Positions 20,744 to 31,393 of a stretch of 64,000 nt of DNA are shown here, in pieces. Source of the DNA: Diplonema japonicum (Eukaryota > Euglenozoa > Diplonemea > Diplonemida > Diplonemidae). Each line of letters opens with the position of its first letter. The stretch's first letter is position 1. A program made the position numbers and the translations under genes. Where the stretch lies: contig OZ025682.1 in assembly GCA_964019335.1 (NCBI GenBank), forward strand, positions 1 to 64,000, given 5' to 3'. The notes below the pieces were generated by a model, which was given only the letters and a program-made list of their open reading frames with translations, was not told the DNA's origin and ran no database searches.

Positions 20744-21445
20744 ATGGTGTCTTTGAAGTTGCAGGCCAGGCTGGCAGCCAAGGTGATGAAGTGCGGGAGG
20801 GGCAGGGTGTGGCTGGACCCCAACGAGTCGTCCGAACTTGCTGCGGCAAACTCCAGGAGGCAGGTATGTAACTTATCCTTTTCATGTTACGACACGACAG
20901 GTGGAGAAGTGCATCAAGGATGGTTTCATCATCAAGAGACCCACCAACGCGGTCTCTAGGTTCAGGTGGAGGAAGACCCTCGCGGCCAAGAGAAAGGGCC
21001 GTCACACTGGCACCGGTAAGCGCAAGGGTACCCGCGAGGCCAGGATGCCCTCCAAGGAGCTCTGGGTGAGGAGGATCCGTGTTCTTAGAAGGCTTCTCAG
21101 CAAGTTCAGGGAGGCTAAGAAGATTGACAAGCACTCCTACCACACCATGTACCTGAAGTGCAAGGGTAACGTGTTCAAGAACAAGAGGACTCTCCTCGAG
21201 CACATTCACAAGGAGAAGGGTATTAAGGCCAGGGAGAAGGACCTCCAGGACCAGCTGGAGGCCAAGAAGCTAAAGAAGCTCGACAAGCGTGAGAAGCTCC
21301 AGAAGAAGGAGACCAAGCGCCGTGAGAAGGTATGCAAAGTCGAAACAAAGCAATCCCGCCGCAGGAGCGTGCCGAGCGTGGGTCTACCACCAAGAAGGCT
21401 GAGGCCGCCACTTCCCCCAAGAAGACCAAGAAGACCAAGAAGTAA
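20744..21445 (+). CDS. RPL19: 60S ribosomal protein eL19, three exons
   Basis: Exons are 20744-20863, 20901-21329 and 21365-21445 (209 aa). The introns are 37 and 35 nt, starting GTATGT and GTATGC. The sequence is classic eL19: [26 protein letters not shown], then [34 protein letters not shown] and [18 protein letters not shown], ending in a Lys-rich helix with TTKKAEA and a KKTKKTKK tail. Only the second splice recovers this tail; unspliced, the frame runs into an unrelated Arg/Pro-rich end. The length is slightly above yeast (189) and human (196). It acts in the large cytosolic subunit and bridges to the small subunit. A run of 18 C lies about 80 bp upstream. The arsenite methyltransferase starts 136 bp after the stop. 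Confidence 0.97.
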
Positions 21446-21581
21446 GAATCGGGCCCTGTGATCTAACCAACCCAACCTCATCCCCAACCTTTTTTTTGAT
21501 CATTTCGATTTTTTTCCTTTTCTGTACTTCTCTCTAATCCATCTCATAACTAACGCCTTCCAGCCCGCCAAGTAACCCACT

Positions 21582-22670
21582 ATGTCGTCCTCTGGTGAAG
21601 CCAAAACAGACAAGACTCTGAAGTCTGTGGAAGAGTACTATGGGAAAGTGCTAAACACATCAAAAGACTTAAAGACGTCTGCATGCACTGCTGCAGGGAG
21701 GCCGCACAAGTTGATCAGAGAGTACATCAGCAAGGTCCCGAAGGGTGTAAGAGAGAAGTTCTACGGGTGTGGGGCTCCTTTGCCGCTGGGCATCGAAGGA
21801 CTGAAAGTGCTTGATCTTGGCAGTGGCAGCGGCAGAGACTGTTATGTGTGCGCAAAGCTGGTGGGCGAAAAGGGCTCTGTGTTGGGTGTTGATATGACTA
21901 AAGAACAGCTTGAAGTTGCCGACAAATACAAGAACGAGTACTGCACGCAGACTCTTGGCTACAAGGAGTGCAACATGAGGTTCGTTGAGGGCTACATCGA
22001 GAAGCTCCCCACTGAGATCGCCTCCGAGAGCGTCAACATCATCACTTCGAACTGCGTGATCAACCTGTCACCAGACAAGCCAGCTGTACTGAAGGAAGCG
22101 TACAGAGTGCTTGCACCTGGCGGCGAGTTTTACTTCTCAGATGTGTATAGCGACAGGAGGCTTCCCAAGAACGTTACGAGTCATGAGGTGCTGTGGGGTG
22201 AGTGCATCGCGGGGGCTCTCTACATCGAGGATTTCCTCAGGGAAGCGCACGCCGCCGGCTTCACGGACCCCAGAGAGCTATCCAGGGGGCCTATTGAGGT
22301 CACTGATCCGACCCTCGCTGAGATAACTGGGAATGCTAAGTTCTACTCGATCACGTACAGGCTGTTCAAACTGCCTGAGTTGCTAGAGACGAAGTGTGAG
22401 GACTACGGGCAATTCGCTGTGTACAAGGGAACCATCCCGGGGAACACGCACTCCTACACGCTGGATGACCACCACACGCTGGTCACAGGGAAGCCGTTCC
22501 TTGTATGCGGCAATACTGCTGCTATGCTCGGCGAGAACGGTGTCTCGTGGTTGGCGAAACACTTCACCATCACCGGCGACCGCTCTGTGCACTACGGCCT
22601 GTTCGATTGCAGCGGGCCTGCACCCTGCAAGCCCGTTGCAGAGGCCGAGGCTGGGGGAAGTTGTTGCTAA
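21582..22670 (+). CDS. AS3MT: Arsenite methyltransferase (AS3MT/ArsM), 362 aa
   Basis: Single exon. It transfers methyl groups from S-adenosylmethionine to As(III), giving mono-, di- and trimethyl arsenic species, in the cytosol. The N-terminal YYGKVLNTSKDLKTSACTA is typical of the family. The SAM-binding motif I is DLGSGSGRD at residues 78-86. Four cysteines at 35, 63, 158 (SNCVINLS) and 208 (GECIAGAL) match the four conserved arsenic-binding or redox cysteines of the human enzyme (32, 61, 156, 206). The C-terminal part (EDYGQFAVYKGTIPG, HHTLVTGKPFLVCGN) and the terminal GGSCC also fit algal and animal enzymes. All key residues are present, so it is probably active. The start follows CTAACGCCTTCCAG by 18 bases. 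Confidence 0.97.
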   Translation: MSSSGEAKTDKTLKSVEEYYGKVLNTSKDLKTSACTAAGRPHKLIREYISKVPKGVREKFYGCGAPLPLGIEGLKVLDLGSGSGRDCYVCAKLVGEKGSVLGVDMTKEQLEVADKYKNEYCTQTLGYKECNMRFVEGYIEKLPTEIASESVNIITSNCVINLSPDKPAVLKEAYRVLAPGGEFYFSDVYSDRRLPKNVTSHEVLWGECIAGALYIEDFLREAHAAGFTDPRELSRGPIEVTDPTLAEITGNAKFYSITYRLFKLPELLETKCEDYGQFAVYKGTIPGNTHSYTLDDHHTLVTGKPFLVCGNTAAMLGENGVSWLAKHFTITGDRSVHYGLFDCSGPAPCKPVAEAEAGGSCC

Positions 22671-23113
22671 ATAGCTGCGTATGTTGAATGAAGTAATAAG
22701 GCAAAACTTACTTTCATTTTCACTGGTATTTTTTTCTTTTTCCTTTTCTTGAACCAACGCCTATTTGGTAGGCGATCAACGTTACCTGTGACTGTGGTGC
22801 AACAAAACGGGACTACGCCTTCGATTAGCATTTCAACAGCAGTTTTTCTACTCTCCCTCCCTACCCCTTCCCCTTCCCCCCCCCCCCCCCCCCCCGTTTT
22901 CTTGCAAGAACGCTAGTCCGTGCTTCTGGTTGTATATCCTACAAGTTCTGCCCGGCACGTGCAACACTGCCAATTCCTCTTTATTAGTGCACTTCGAAAA
23001 AGAAGGCCTCGCTCGGCTATTCAGCCAAAACTGGTTTTATGGAGTTGAGTATTTATTTACCGTCGACATGCGTTTAGTATTTATTTAACACCACTCAGTG
23101 ATACACAGCGGAT
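22671..23113. other. Intergenic, C-rich tract
   Basis: No gene seen. It contains a run of about 20 C (22876-22895) some 220 bp before the CSN3 start. The last 30 bases before that start include TTTAACACCACTCAG, an acceptor-like motif. Confidence 0.6.
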
Positions 23114-24420
23114 ATGGATGTGTTACTGCAGAACATCCAACTGAGCACAAAGAAAGGCGACTATGGCTCCCTACGGAAGATGATTGACGAGAGCACAGAA
23201 GACGTCTTCGGGAAACACCCCGAGTACGTGGGGGTGCTGCTTGAAAATTTAGAACTGGATAAATACACCGCAGCATGGTGCCACATCCTTAGCAGGGCAT
23301 GCGGGGGCAAAGTGAAGAGCCAGACCTACATGGACCAAGTGGAAGTCTTTTTCGCAGGTATGGCAGCAGACCAGGTGCGCGGTGTGTGCGCTGACAGATT
23401 CGGTATCGTGTCCAAAAAATACACCGAAATGTGCCGCGAGACCAAGTCCCCCGGGAGAGGCATACCACATCTCTTGCACGGCATTCAGAAAATAAGAAAA
23501 ACCCCCGCTGACCTGACACCACTCCATCCTGACTACGTGTGTCTGTGCTTGCTTCAAAAGCAATATAACCAAGCGAAGGATTTGTTGGAAAGAACGATAT
23601 TGAATGTAGAGCCAAAGCAGACGGGCGTGCTCCCCGTGCACATGATGCTCTATTACTACTACGGTGGGATGGTGTACATAGGGCTCAAGGACTTCAAACG
23701 GGCAACAGAAATGCTGGAAACGTGCCTGTGCGCACCGAGCTCATGCCTGACTGCAATCACGTTGGAGGCTTTCAAAAAATACGTGCTGTGCAGTTTGATC
23801 GAAACGGGGAAGATGCCCCTGAACCTGCCGAAGCACTGTCCATCCCAGGTGGTGAAGGTGATCAGGAGGTACTCACAGGTGTACATGGACTTTGCAGGGT
23901 TGTTCAAGAAAAAGGATAGCACGCAGGAAGAACTGAACGAGTTTCTCGAGGCGCATAAGGAAGGCTTCAAGGCGGACAAAAACTATGGGTTGGCAAAGCA
24001 GGCCGTTGTGTCACACCTGCGCATTGTTGTAGGCAGAGTAGAGGCAGTATTCAGTGCGCTCCCGTTGGCTGAGCTGGCGAAGAAGCTCAAAATGCCAGTT
24101 GCAGAGACAGAAAAGTGCCTGCTGACTATGATACGCAACAATGTGACCACAGCAAGGATCGACAGAACCACACAAATGGTGCACTTCACAGCACCTCCTC
24201 TTGCAAGCTACACACGAGAGATTATCGATGAACTTGAGAAGCTGAAGAGGCTGACGGAAACTATCAAACAAGAGAACCACAACGTGAAGTGTTCCAAGGG
24301 TATGCTTAGAACAGCAACACTATCCTCCTCTCAGAGTACATCATAAAGGAGATGAACAAGGATCCCGCCATGAAGGAGTACTTCAGCTCGCAAAAAACCA
24401 AAAAGGTAAGTAGATTATAA
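23114..24420 (+). CDS. CSN3: COP9 signalosome complex subunit 3, two exons, 423 aa
   Basis: Exons are 23114-24299 and 24335-24420, with a 35-nt intron (GTATGC...TCAG). Splicing replaces a short spurious tail with KEYIIKEMNKDPAMKEYF. The product is 423 aa, the same length as human CSN3. The helical repeats include YVCLCLLQKQYNQAKDLLER and YYYYGGMVYIGLKDFKRATE, followed by a PCI winged-helix segment near residues 315-358 (LPLAELAKKLKMPVAETEKC ... MIRNNVTTARIDR), then a C-terminal helix. CSN3 is a scaffold subunit of the complex that removes NEDD8 from cullins. A GTAAGT lies at the very end of the reading frame, so a further small exon cannot be excluded. CSN3 is assigned over the related proteasome subunit Rpn3 on length and overall pattern. 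Confidence 0.85.
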
Positions 24421-25065
24421 TGGGAACAACAAAAAGCCCCCACCCCACCTCCAATCCCCTTGTCTTTTCTGTCCTCCTCTTCCTTCTCTTAATGCACACC
24501 CCAGAATATCGTGGAAGCAGTATTAAAATGGCCGTTCCATTAAGAAAAAAAGGGAAATAAAAAAAGGGAACGTATAAATATGAATAGGAGCGCTAGCACA
24601 AAATATTAAAGAAAGGGAGGGGTTAAAAAAAAGAATAAAAGAAAGAGGGGGGATGAAAGAGACAGGACCCCCTATCCACTTTATTTTCTTAGCAGGGCGC
24701 CGCCAACACCGGCCTCCTTTAACTCATATATTTCTTATTGATGTCCTGCACGCAACCAACCCATCCCTACAGAGGAAGCCTAATACTTGAGAAACCCTTA
24801 GTTTAGCACCGGCAGCGGACTATGTACAACTAAAGGGGTGAAAAAAGAAAATGAATGTAGTAACGTGTTCTGCACTAGCCTTCTCATTACCTGGCCGTTG
24901 CCACCTCTTTCAGTGTTCCCTTTGATTTTTATCTTACCCCCTTTTTTTTTGTTGTTGCTTAAATTTGTACTTCTAGCTCATCCCACATATCCTAAGGAGT
25001 GACTTGTCACGCACCCCTGTTTGCTGCATTACACAACAAATGAGATACACGCACCAGCAGCAAAG
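24421..25065. other. Intergenic with a dispersed repeat fragment
   Basis: No gene seen. At 24692-24730 the sequence GCAGGGCGCCGCCAACACC followed by AACTCATATAT is an isolated fragment of the repeat family at 9.3 kb; another piece lies at 35615-35655. The rest is A/G-rich, with purine runs at 24545-24660. Confidence 0.65.
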
Positions 25066-26524
25066 ATGAACCCAAAAGGAAAGAAGATTGGCAGCGCAAG
25101 GCGCAAAATCGCACTGATGCTTGTGATGCTGCTGAGCATTGTGGTGTACTACTTCGTGTTGACAGGCAGCCACACAGGGGCATCAAGGTGTTCACAGATG
25201 CCAACAGGTACCAGCAACGACGCTTCCAAGCATGTTAGCAGGTGGCAGAAGTTCGACTGGCTCCCCGAGCGAGATAAGAGCACACTTCTCAACAACTTCG
25301 TGGAGCACGGCGTGACTCCTGCTTGGGAGGCCAACGAGCGTCACCAGAGCTGCTCACAAGCTGCCGATGACCTTGTGGCAACTGCAACCACCATAATACA
25401 AAGACACATAACAAAGGACTATTTGCACCCTGTGGACGACCCTTCCAAGGCAGCCACCTACTTGGAACAAGCGATCAGTACATCGCCCGATTGCTACACA
25501 GCACGCCTCAACCTTGCCATCTTGCTCCCCGTCATTACCAAGAACCCTCCTGAGGACTTCAAACGAATGGAGACTTCTCTTCTCTCTGGAATCCCATCTT
25601 CGCACCCTCTTTATGGCAAGTCCCTTTTATGGAAGGGGATTGCTCTCGAGCTTCAAGGAAAGGAGAAGGAGGCACACGCAATGTATTTTCAGGCCTTTGA
25701 TGCAAAGCCCGAATTTGCATTGCAATATTTTGGAAAGCGAGCAGAGGTCTACAAAGAGGCCAAACGACAGGTGGCCTTGTTCAAAGATGGGCGGATGGGG
25801 AAGGAGGAAGGTGTTCGCCTGCAGACGACAGCGTTGAAAAAACTGCTTTTTTACAATGAGTTCGCAAAACACTTCAGTGGCTTCAACCATGTGACAAAGG
25901 AGCAGGCACTGGGGTTCCATGACGTGTGGTACATGCTGGTGAAGGATGTCATCCCTCCTTACTCCATACGTGTCCTGCAGGACTGCTACCGTGCTATGAT
26001 TAAGAATGGTGTGTTGAAGTTTGATGACAAGCAAGCAAAGAGATACTTTCACTACAATTCACCTCCTGCGAGGTTCATGGCTGCTGTGCTGCGGGGGTTT
26101 GTGTCAAACGTGTGGGACACGGAGATGAAGACCACATACACATACATGGGAGGGTATGCTTTGTTATGTTTTCATACAACTTTCTTCCAGGTACCCTGGT
26201 GGGAGCGAGCTGAAGCCTCACGTCGACAGAGCGCAGTGCGAGATCACGATGTCCGTGTCGGTGGACGTGAACCCAGGTGAGGAAACTTGTCCTTTGGGGC
26301 TCCGATTGGAGCCAAAGAAGTTGTTAAAAGAGAGGTCGGTCGGGACGAACACTCGTCCAAGCGACGCATCCAAAGTGGCTTATGTATACCCCCGCATCGG
26401 GGACGCACTCATGTTCAGAGGAAGAGGGCTGGTTCACTGGAGAGACCCCATCCCTGAGAACATGAATTGCACGAACATCTTCCTTCATTTCGTGAAGAGT
26501 GACTTCGTTGGGAAGATTGACTAG
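25066..26524 (+). CDS. Membrane-anchored 2OG-Fe(II) oxygenase-like protein, paralog 1
   Basis: Exons are 25066-26153 and 26191-26524 (473 aa), with a 37-nt intron. Residues about 15-33 form an N-terminal signal anchor after a basic start, so the catalytic part probably faces the ER/Golgi lumen. A TPR-like stretch follows (AATYLEQAISTSPDCYTARL). The C-terminal 110 residues resemble the double-stranded beta-helix of prolyl 4-hydroxylase-type enzymes: YPGGSELKPHVDRAQCEITM carries the HxD pair (about residue 373), GDALMFRGRGLVHWRD carries the distal His (about 444). The Lys or Arg normally found ten residues after the distal His is not present (Asn here), so 2-oxoglutarate binding may differ. The substrate is unknown. 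The next gene is a paralog in tandem with long identical blocks. Confidence 0.75.
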
Positions 26525-26956
26525 CCGGAGCCGAGCAGCGACAACGTGGTTATTGTCTCTTGCGAGAGGCACACACTCTCGTTAAGAATTAGTGTAGGAG
26601 CATTGTTCGGAGGAGCCTGCATCTGCTCTGCCCTCTTTTTGTGGATCTCGTTTTCGTAAATAATAGAATTGTGATTTGGTGATCCATCATGCTGTGTGGT
26701 GGTCTTATGCAGCCCCCCAGCACAGGTGACGGTGGTAGACGAGGGTGTATGAAGAGTCAAAGGTACTTTCCTTGAAATAGCCCATCTTCCCCCCCATTAT
26801 TTCTACTTGCCGACAGAGTATAGCATGTAGAAAAGGAACGCTAATAAATTGACATCTGGTTTCTTTCTTTTTTCCCTTAAGGTTTGTGTTTTAATCATCT
26901 AATAATTTCATTGCGATCACTCGACATCTCAACGGGGCAACATCACACAGGTCCAC
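26525..26956. other. Intergenic
   Basis: No gene or repeat recognised. The sequence just before the next start ends AACATCACACAG, six bases before the ATG. Confidence 0.55.
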
Positions 26957-28552
26957 ATGGCTCGAGGTCCTCGTAGTGGCCAGGTGCTCCGGCGCCGATT
27001 CGCACTGACTATGCTCCTTACCTTGTCTGTACTTGGCTACTACTACGTTGCGACTTACGTGGGCAGGAGTGCCAACAGTGTGCAAGTTGATACATACAGT
27101 AATGGTTTCGTGGTGAGTCAAACAACAAACCATGTTAGCAGGTGGCAGAAGTTCGACTGGCTCCCCGAGCGAGATAAGAGCACACTTCTCAACAACTTCG
27201 TGGAGCACGGCGTGACTCCTGCTTGGGAGGCCAACGAGCGTCACCAGAGCTGCTCACAAGCTGCCGATGACCTTGTGGCAACTGCAACCACCATAATACA
27301 AAGACACATAACAAAGGACTATTTGCACCCTGTGGACGACCCTTCCAAGGCAGCCACCTACTTGGAACAAGCGATCAGTACATCGCCCGATTGCTACACA
27401 GCACGCCTCAACCTTGCCATCTTGCTCCCCGTCATTACCAAGAACCCTCCTGAGGACTTCAAACGAATGGAGACTTCTCTTCTCTCTGGAATCCCATCTT
27501 CGCACCCTCTTTATGGCAAGTCCCTTTTATGGAAGGGGATTGCTCTCGAGCTTCAAGGAAAGGAGAAGGAGGCACACGCAATGTACCATCAGGCCTTTGA
27601 TGCGAAGCCGTCGCTTGCATTGCAATACTTTGGCAAAGGTGCAGAGGTCTACAAAGAGGCCAAACGACAGGTGGCCTTGTTCAAAGATGGGCGGATGGGG
27701 AAGGAGGAAGGTGTTCGCCTGCAGACGACAGCGTTGAAGAAGCTTCTCTTCTACTATGAGTTCGGCAGGCACTTCAGTGGTTACAACCATGTGACAAAGG
27801 AGCAGGCACTGGGGTTCCATGACGTGTGGTACATGCTGGTGAAGGACATTGTCCCCCCATATGTGATGCATGCACTTCAGGACTGCTACAGGGGGCTCAT
27901 CGGTAGAGAGATCCTTAAATTTGATGACAAGCAAGCAAAGAGATACTTTCACTACAACTCACCTCCTGCGAGGTTCGTGGCTGCTGTGTTGACGCAGTTC
28001 ATTTCAAACGTGTGGGACACGGAGATGAAGGCTACATACACATACATGGGAGGGTATGCTTCATTTTTGACTTGAAACAAAAAATATCGGATTTGGATAA
28101 CTGCCTCAGGAGCAGTAGGGTCAGGTGGTAGTACAAAAGAATTACCACCTGACGACCACGTGAAATAAATATTTGCCAATCCGGGGGGTTTACATTTTAC
28201 AATATTATTTTCTTCCAGGTACCCTGGTGGGAGCGAGCTGAAACCTCACGTCGACAGAGCGCAGTGCGAGATCACGATGTCGTTGTCTGTGGACGTGAAC
28301 CCAGGTGAGGAATCCTGCCCTATTGGTGCAAGACTAGAACCGAAGAAGTTGACGAAGCAGAAGTCTGTGGGATCGAACAGCAAATCAGGCAAACCCAATG
28401 GGGATGCGTACCTGTACCCGAAGGTAGGAGATGCGGTCATGTTCAGGGGAAGGGGCATCGTGCACTGGAGGGATCCCATCCCCACGCACATGAACTGCAC
28501 GAACATCTTCATGCACTGGGTCAGGAATGACTTTGTTGGAAAGATTGACTAG
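26957..28552 (+). CDS. Membrane-anchored 2OG-Fe(II) oxygenase-like protein, paralog 2
   Basis: Exons are 26957-28053 and 28219-28552 (476 aa). It is a tandem duplicate of the preceding gene with the same plan: an N-terminal anchor (about residues 15-35, LTMLLTLSVLGYYYVATYV), the TPR-like region, then the HxD (PHVDRAQCEITM) and distal His (GRGIVHWRDPI). The anchor region is unrelated to that of paralog 1. By contrast the 455 bp at 27131-27585 is identical to 25231-25685 at the base level. Further 3', short diverged and identical patches alternate, a gene-conversion pattern. The intron sits at the same codon, but here it is 165 nt against 37 nt, with an inverted-repeat insert. The exon 2 length is the same in both genes. 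Confidence 0.75.
28088..28183. mobile_element. 96-bp inverted-repeat insert (MITE-like) inside the paralog 2 intron
   Basis: It begins CGGATTTGG and ends CCAATCCG, imperfect inverted ends. Within it is a perfect 11-bp hairpin, GTCAGGTGGTA (28120-28130) with TACCACCTGAC (28143-28153), and a 12-base loop. The matching intron of paralog 1 lacks all of this. The end word matches the ends of the candidate MITE at 18852-19267. Confidence 0.5.
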
Positions 28553-28991
28553 ATACGTTGATACGTCTATCGGTAGCAAGCACAGTCCGTCTGTACAGTC
28601 GACGACGGGAAGGAAGGAAAAGAAGGAAAGGAACTTAATTATATATCTACGAATAGAGATGACCACCGGCTGCCAAGGCTATGGGCACTTCTATTCGTAC
28701 TATTCTGATTCACCACCCGAGGTGACTTTTGCCCTTGTTTTGCTCATAGAAGCTGATAAGGCTCTGTGACGGAGGGCACCCTTTGCTGCATTTCCCACGA
28801 ATGCACATTTAGGATATTTTATTCTGCGTGTCATAGATCTTTAATTCTGATGTCACACTATGCAGGACATCAACTCGTTTCCCTCCCTCTCAGCTACACC
28901 TGACATGTTAACTTATTATGAACAGTTTTTCCGTCTTTGCACTTCGTAACATACTACAGTCGGACCGCGTGGGAAGGTCCACATAAACAAG
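28553..28991. other. Intergenic
   Basis: No gene, repeat or tract recognised in about 440 bp. Confidence 0.5.
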
Positions 28992-30522
28992 ATGGTACGA
29001 ATTGATCTGCTGTGCCTCGGGACGGGGAAGGCTTCGACCCATATTTACCACGGCGAGCCGTCCACAGGCTTTGTTCTTATCCAAGACGGCGAGCCTGTGC
29101 TGCTGATGGGTGCCGGTTTGGGCATAGTGAGGTCTTGCATGCACTACTGCAAGCAGGTGCCCGACACACTTTACATCAGCCACAACCACAGCGACAATGC
29201 AGGTGAGCTGCCCCTGCTGCTGTCTGTAGAAGCAGGGAAAGGTAGAAGGAAGAAAGTAATTGCAGAACCTGAAGTGCTGCAGAGGATTTTGCAGCACAGA
29301 CTGGCAGAATACCACGAAAGCATCGGGCTCTCAAACAGAAAACTGAGCGACTTGGCAGACTTTTCAGAGTCACCCGAAGGTGTCTCGACCCCGATCACGT
29401 CGTGCTTGTCCATTGTGCCCTACAGGTCGCAGCATTCGGAGAGGTGCTTCGGGTTCGTGCTGTACTACATGGACCACCAGATTTTGGGTTGGAGTTCTGA
29501 CAGCGGCTTCGAGATGAACTATTACAGACAGCTGGCTACGGCACCAGTCCTCATCCTAGATGCTAGACAGACAGGCTCCTATGACCATGCGGGCTTTGCT
29601 GAGGTCACTGATTTCGAACTGCAGCTTGCGCAGGAAAGCGACGTTCAAGGTGAGCAACGTGTCGCGCTTTACGTGTGTGCATACGGCACACAAGCTGAGA
29701 TGCCAACCACACCACAAGCCCTGAGGATCGGGCAAACCCTCGTGCTTCTTGATGACCATCAGCCGTCCATGCCCGTGGTACCCGCACAAACACCCACGAC
29801 AGACTATTCAGTACCTGTGAACCAGCAGCCGGTGACGCCCCGAGGTGGGATCCCGCACAACACTCCGCAAAGCTATGCGCAGCCGCATCAACCGCATGCC
29901 TCGAAGCAACGCGCGCGGTCGCCAGGTCCCGCGAGCCTTGCTTCCCCCACAAGCACGCGTCGGGGATATGGGAATGATCACGCGCAGCAGAGGTCAACTG
30001 ACATCAAGAATTTGCTATCGAATGTATGTGTGCAACCACAACAAAGCTTACATTAGATTACCGCGGAGTCGTACTTCTATGACCAGCAGACCGCGCCAAG
30101 TCATCATGAACACATCGACGAGAAAAGCTACCAATACTCTCTGCCTGGGCAGGTATGCAATGTGTGCTTATTGACTAAACAAGCAACAGAAATCTACCGT
30201 ACCGCACTCCATAAAGAAATTCCCCCTCCCCACCGTTGGGCCGAAGAAGATCTACGTGCACAACAACGAGTGCAAAGGTGCTCCGTCGAAAATGTTCCTT
30301 GTTAAAAACGTGAGGACGCTAGATCAACTAAAATTGAAGGTGGCAGAGACGATGAACATCAAACCTATTAAGCACCTGTACCAACTTGATGGTTCTATTG
30401 TGAAGAACCTGGAGGAGTTGACACACACGCAAGAACTTGTGGCCACAAAACACGCCGGGGCCCCTTTTGATATGGCAGACCTGCCCATTCACGTGAGAGT
30501 AGGCAGTGCCCCCCAGTACTAG
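28992..30522 (+). CDS. Metallo-beta-lactamase-fold protein fused to a doublecortin (DCX) domain, three exons
   Basis: Exons are 28992-30023, 30057-30152 and 30190-30522 (486 aa). The introns are 33 and 37 nt, both GTATG...AG. Residues 1-250 are an MBL fold of RNase Z-like type: LLCLGTGKAS, MGAGLG, the metal motif SHNHSDNAGELP (HxHxD with Asn where a second His is common), GWSSDSGF and SYDHAGF as later metal ligands. Then comes a Pro/Gln/Ser-rich linker. Only after both splices does the C-terminal frame join: KKIYVHNNECKGAPSK, VRTLDQLKLKVAETM, HLYQLDGSIVKNLEEL and ELVATKH, about residues 396-476, the ubiquitin-like DCX pattern that binds tubulin. The combination suggests a hydrolase held at microtubules or cilia. 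This is inference, and the substrate is unknown. Confidence 0.75.
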
Positions 30523-30659
30523 ACTAATTAGATAGACATTCATGCGCCGCTATTCTTCTTGTTGTTCATGTTACAAACCCACCCTGCCTCTGTATTAGAT
30601 ACTTTTTATTCGTTTATTCGCTCCTGTTTGCTCTGTTATCCATTTCAGACCCCCGGAAA

Positions 30660-31295
30660 ATGAAGCTGAAGCAACTGCGGGGGCATAAACCACCAATGCC
30701 ACCCCCAAGTGGTGTCATGGGTGATAAGGTGCCGCGGGGAACACCGTTTGGGGGTTTTGGGTGTTTGGAACTGAAGGGGAATGTGGTAGATCATATTAGA
30801 CGCCTGCAAGAAATGATACCCAGCGAGTGGGTGTACAGGGGAGAGGGGGCCAACCAGAGCATCGTGCAGGACCTCCATGTGACAGTGCTGCTACGCGTAC
30901 CTAACATGTATGAAGAGGCTGTAGAGGAAGCGCGGAAAGTGTCTGGCAACACGAAGTGCGTAGCCTATCAGCTGGGAAGACCCATCATCACGCCCTGTGA
31001 TCGTATTAAAGATGAAAAAGTCTGCTGCATTATTACACAAGTAACCTCCCCTGATCTAGAAGCGTTCCGTTCTGCCTGCTTTTCTTCCTTTGAATGCTAC
31101 ACAAGGTACCCCGGCACAGGACACATAACAATTGCATACCTTAAAGCCGCTTATGCGACAGAGCTGCAAGACCTCCTCACTGCTAACAGCGCGCTCCTCG
31201 GTTCGATCGAGTCGCAGTCCTGCACTGCCGACTCTTTCTCTTTGAGGATGCGCTCTGACAAGAATTATGATTTACCCTTTGCATCTAACCTTTAG
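30660..31295 (+). CDS. 2H phosphoesterase superfamily protein (LigT/CPDase-like), 211 aa
   Basis: Single exon. Two H-x-T motifs, DLHVTVLL (His73, Thr75) and GHITIAYL (His155, Thr157), are spaced as in the 2H superfamily, whose two His-x-Thr pairs form the active site of cyclic phosphodiesterases and RNA ligase-like enzymes. The 82-residue spacing and total length of about 200 aa fit. A Gly/Pro-rich N-terminus (HKPPMPPPSGVMGDKVPRG) precedes the fold. Possible substrates are 2',3'-cyclic or ADP-ribose 1'',2''-cyclic phosphates; the sequence does not decide. The start is 11 bases after TTATCCATTTCAG. The eS19 pair follows 98 bp after its stop. Confidence 0.75.
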   Translation: MKLKQLRGHKPPMPPPSGVMGDKVPRGTPFGGFGCLELKGNVVDHIRRLQEMIPSEWVYRGEGANQSIVQDLHVTVLLRVPNMYEEAVEEARKVSGNTKCVAYQLGRPIITPCDRIKDEKVCCIITQVTSPDLEAFRSACFSSFECYTRYPGTGHITIAYLKAAYATELQDLLTANSALLGSIESQSCTADSFSLRMRSDKNYDLPFASNL

Positions 31296-31393
31296 GACTG
31301 TATTTCATTTCATTTTATTTCTAGTTCTTTCTCCATCCAGCTTTATAAGCACACACAAAAAGGAAGTTTTTCGTTTAGAAAAAAAAAAAAAAA

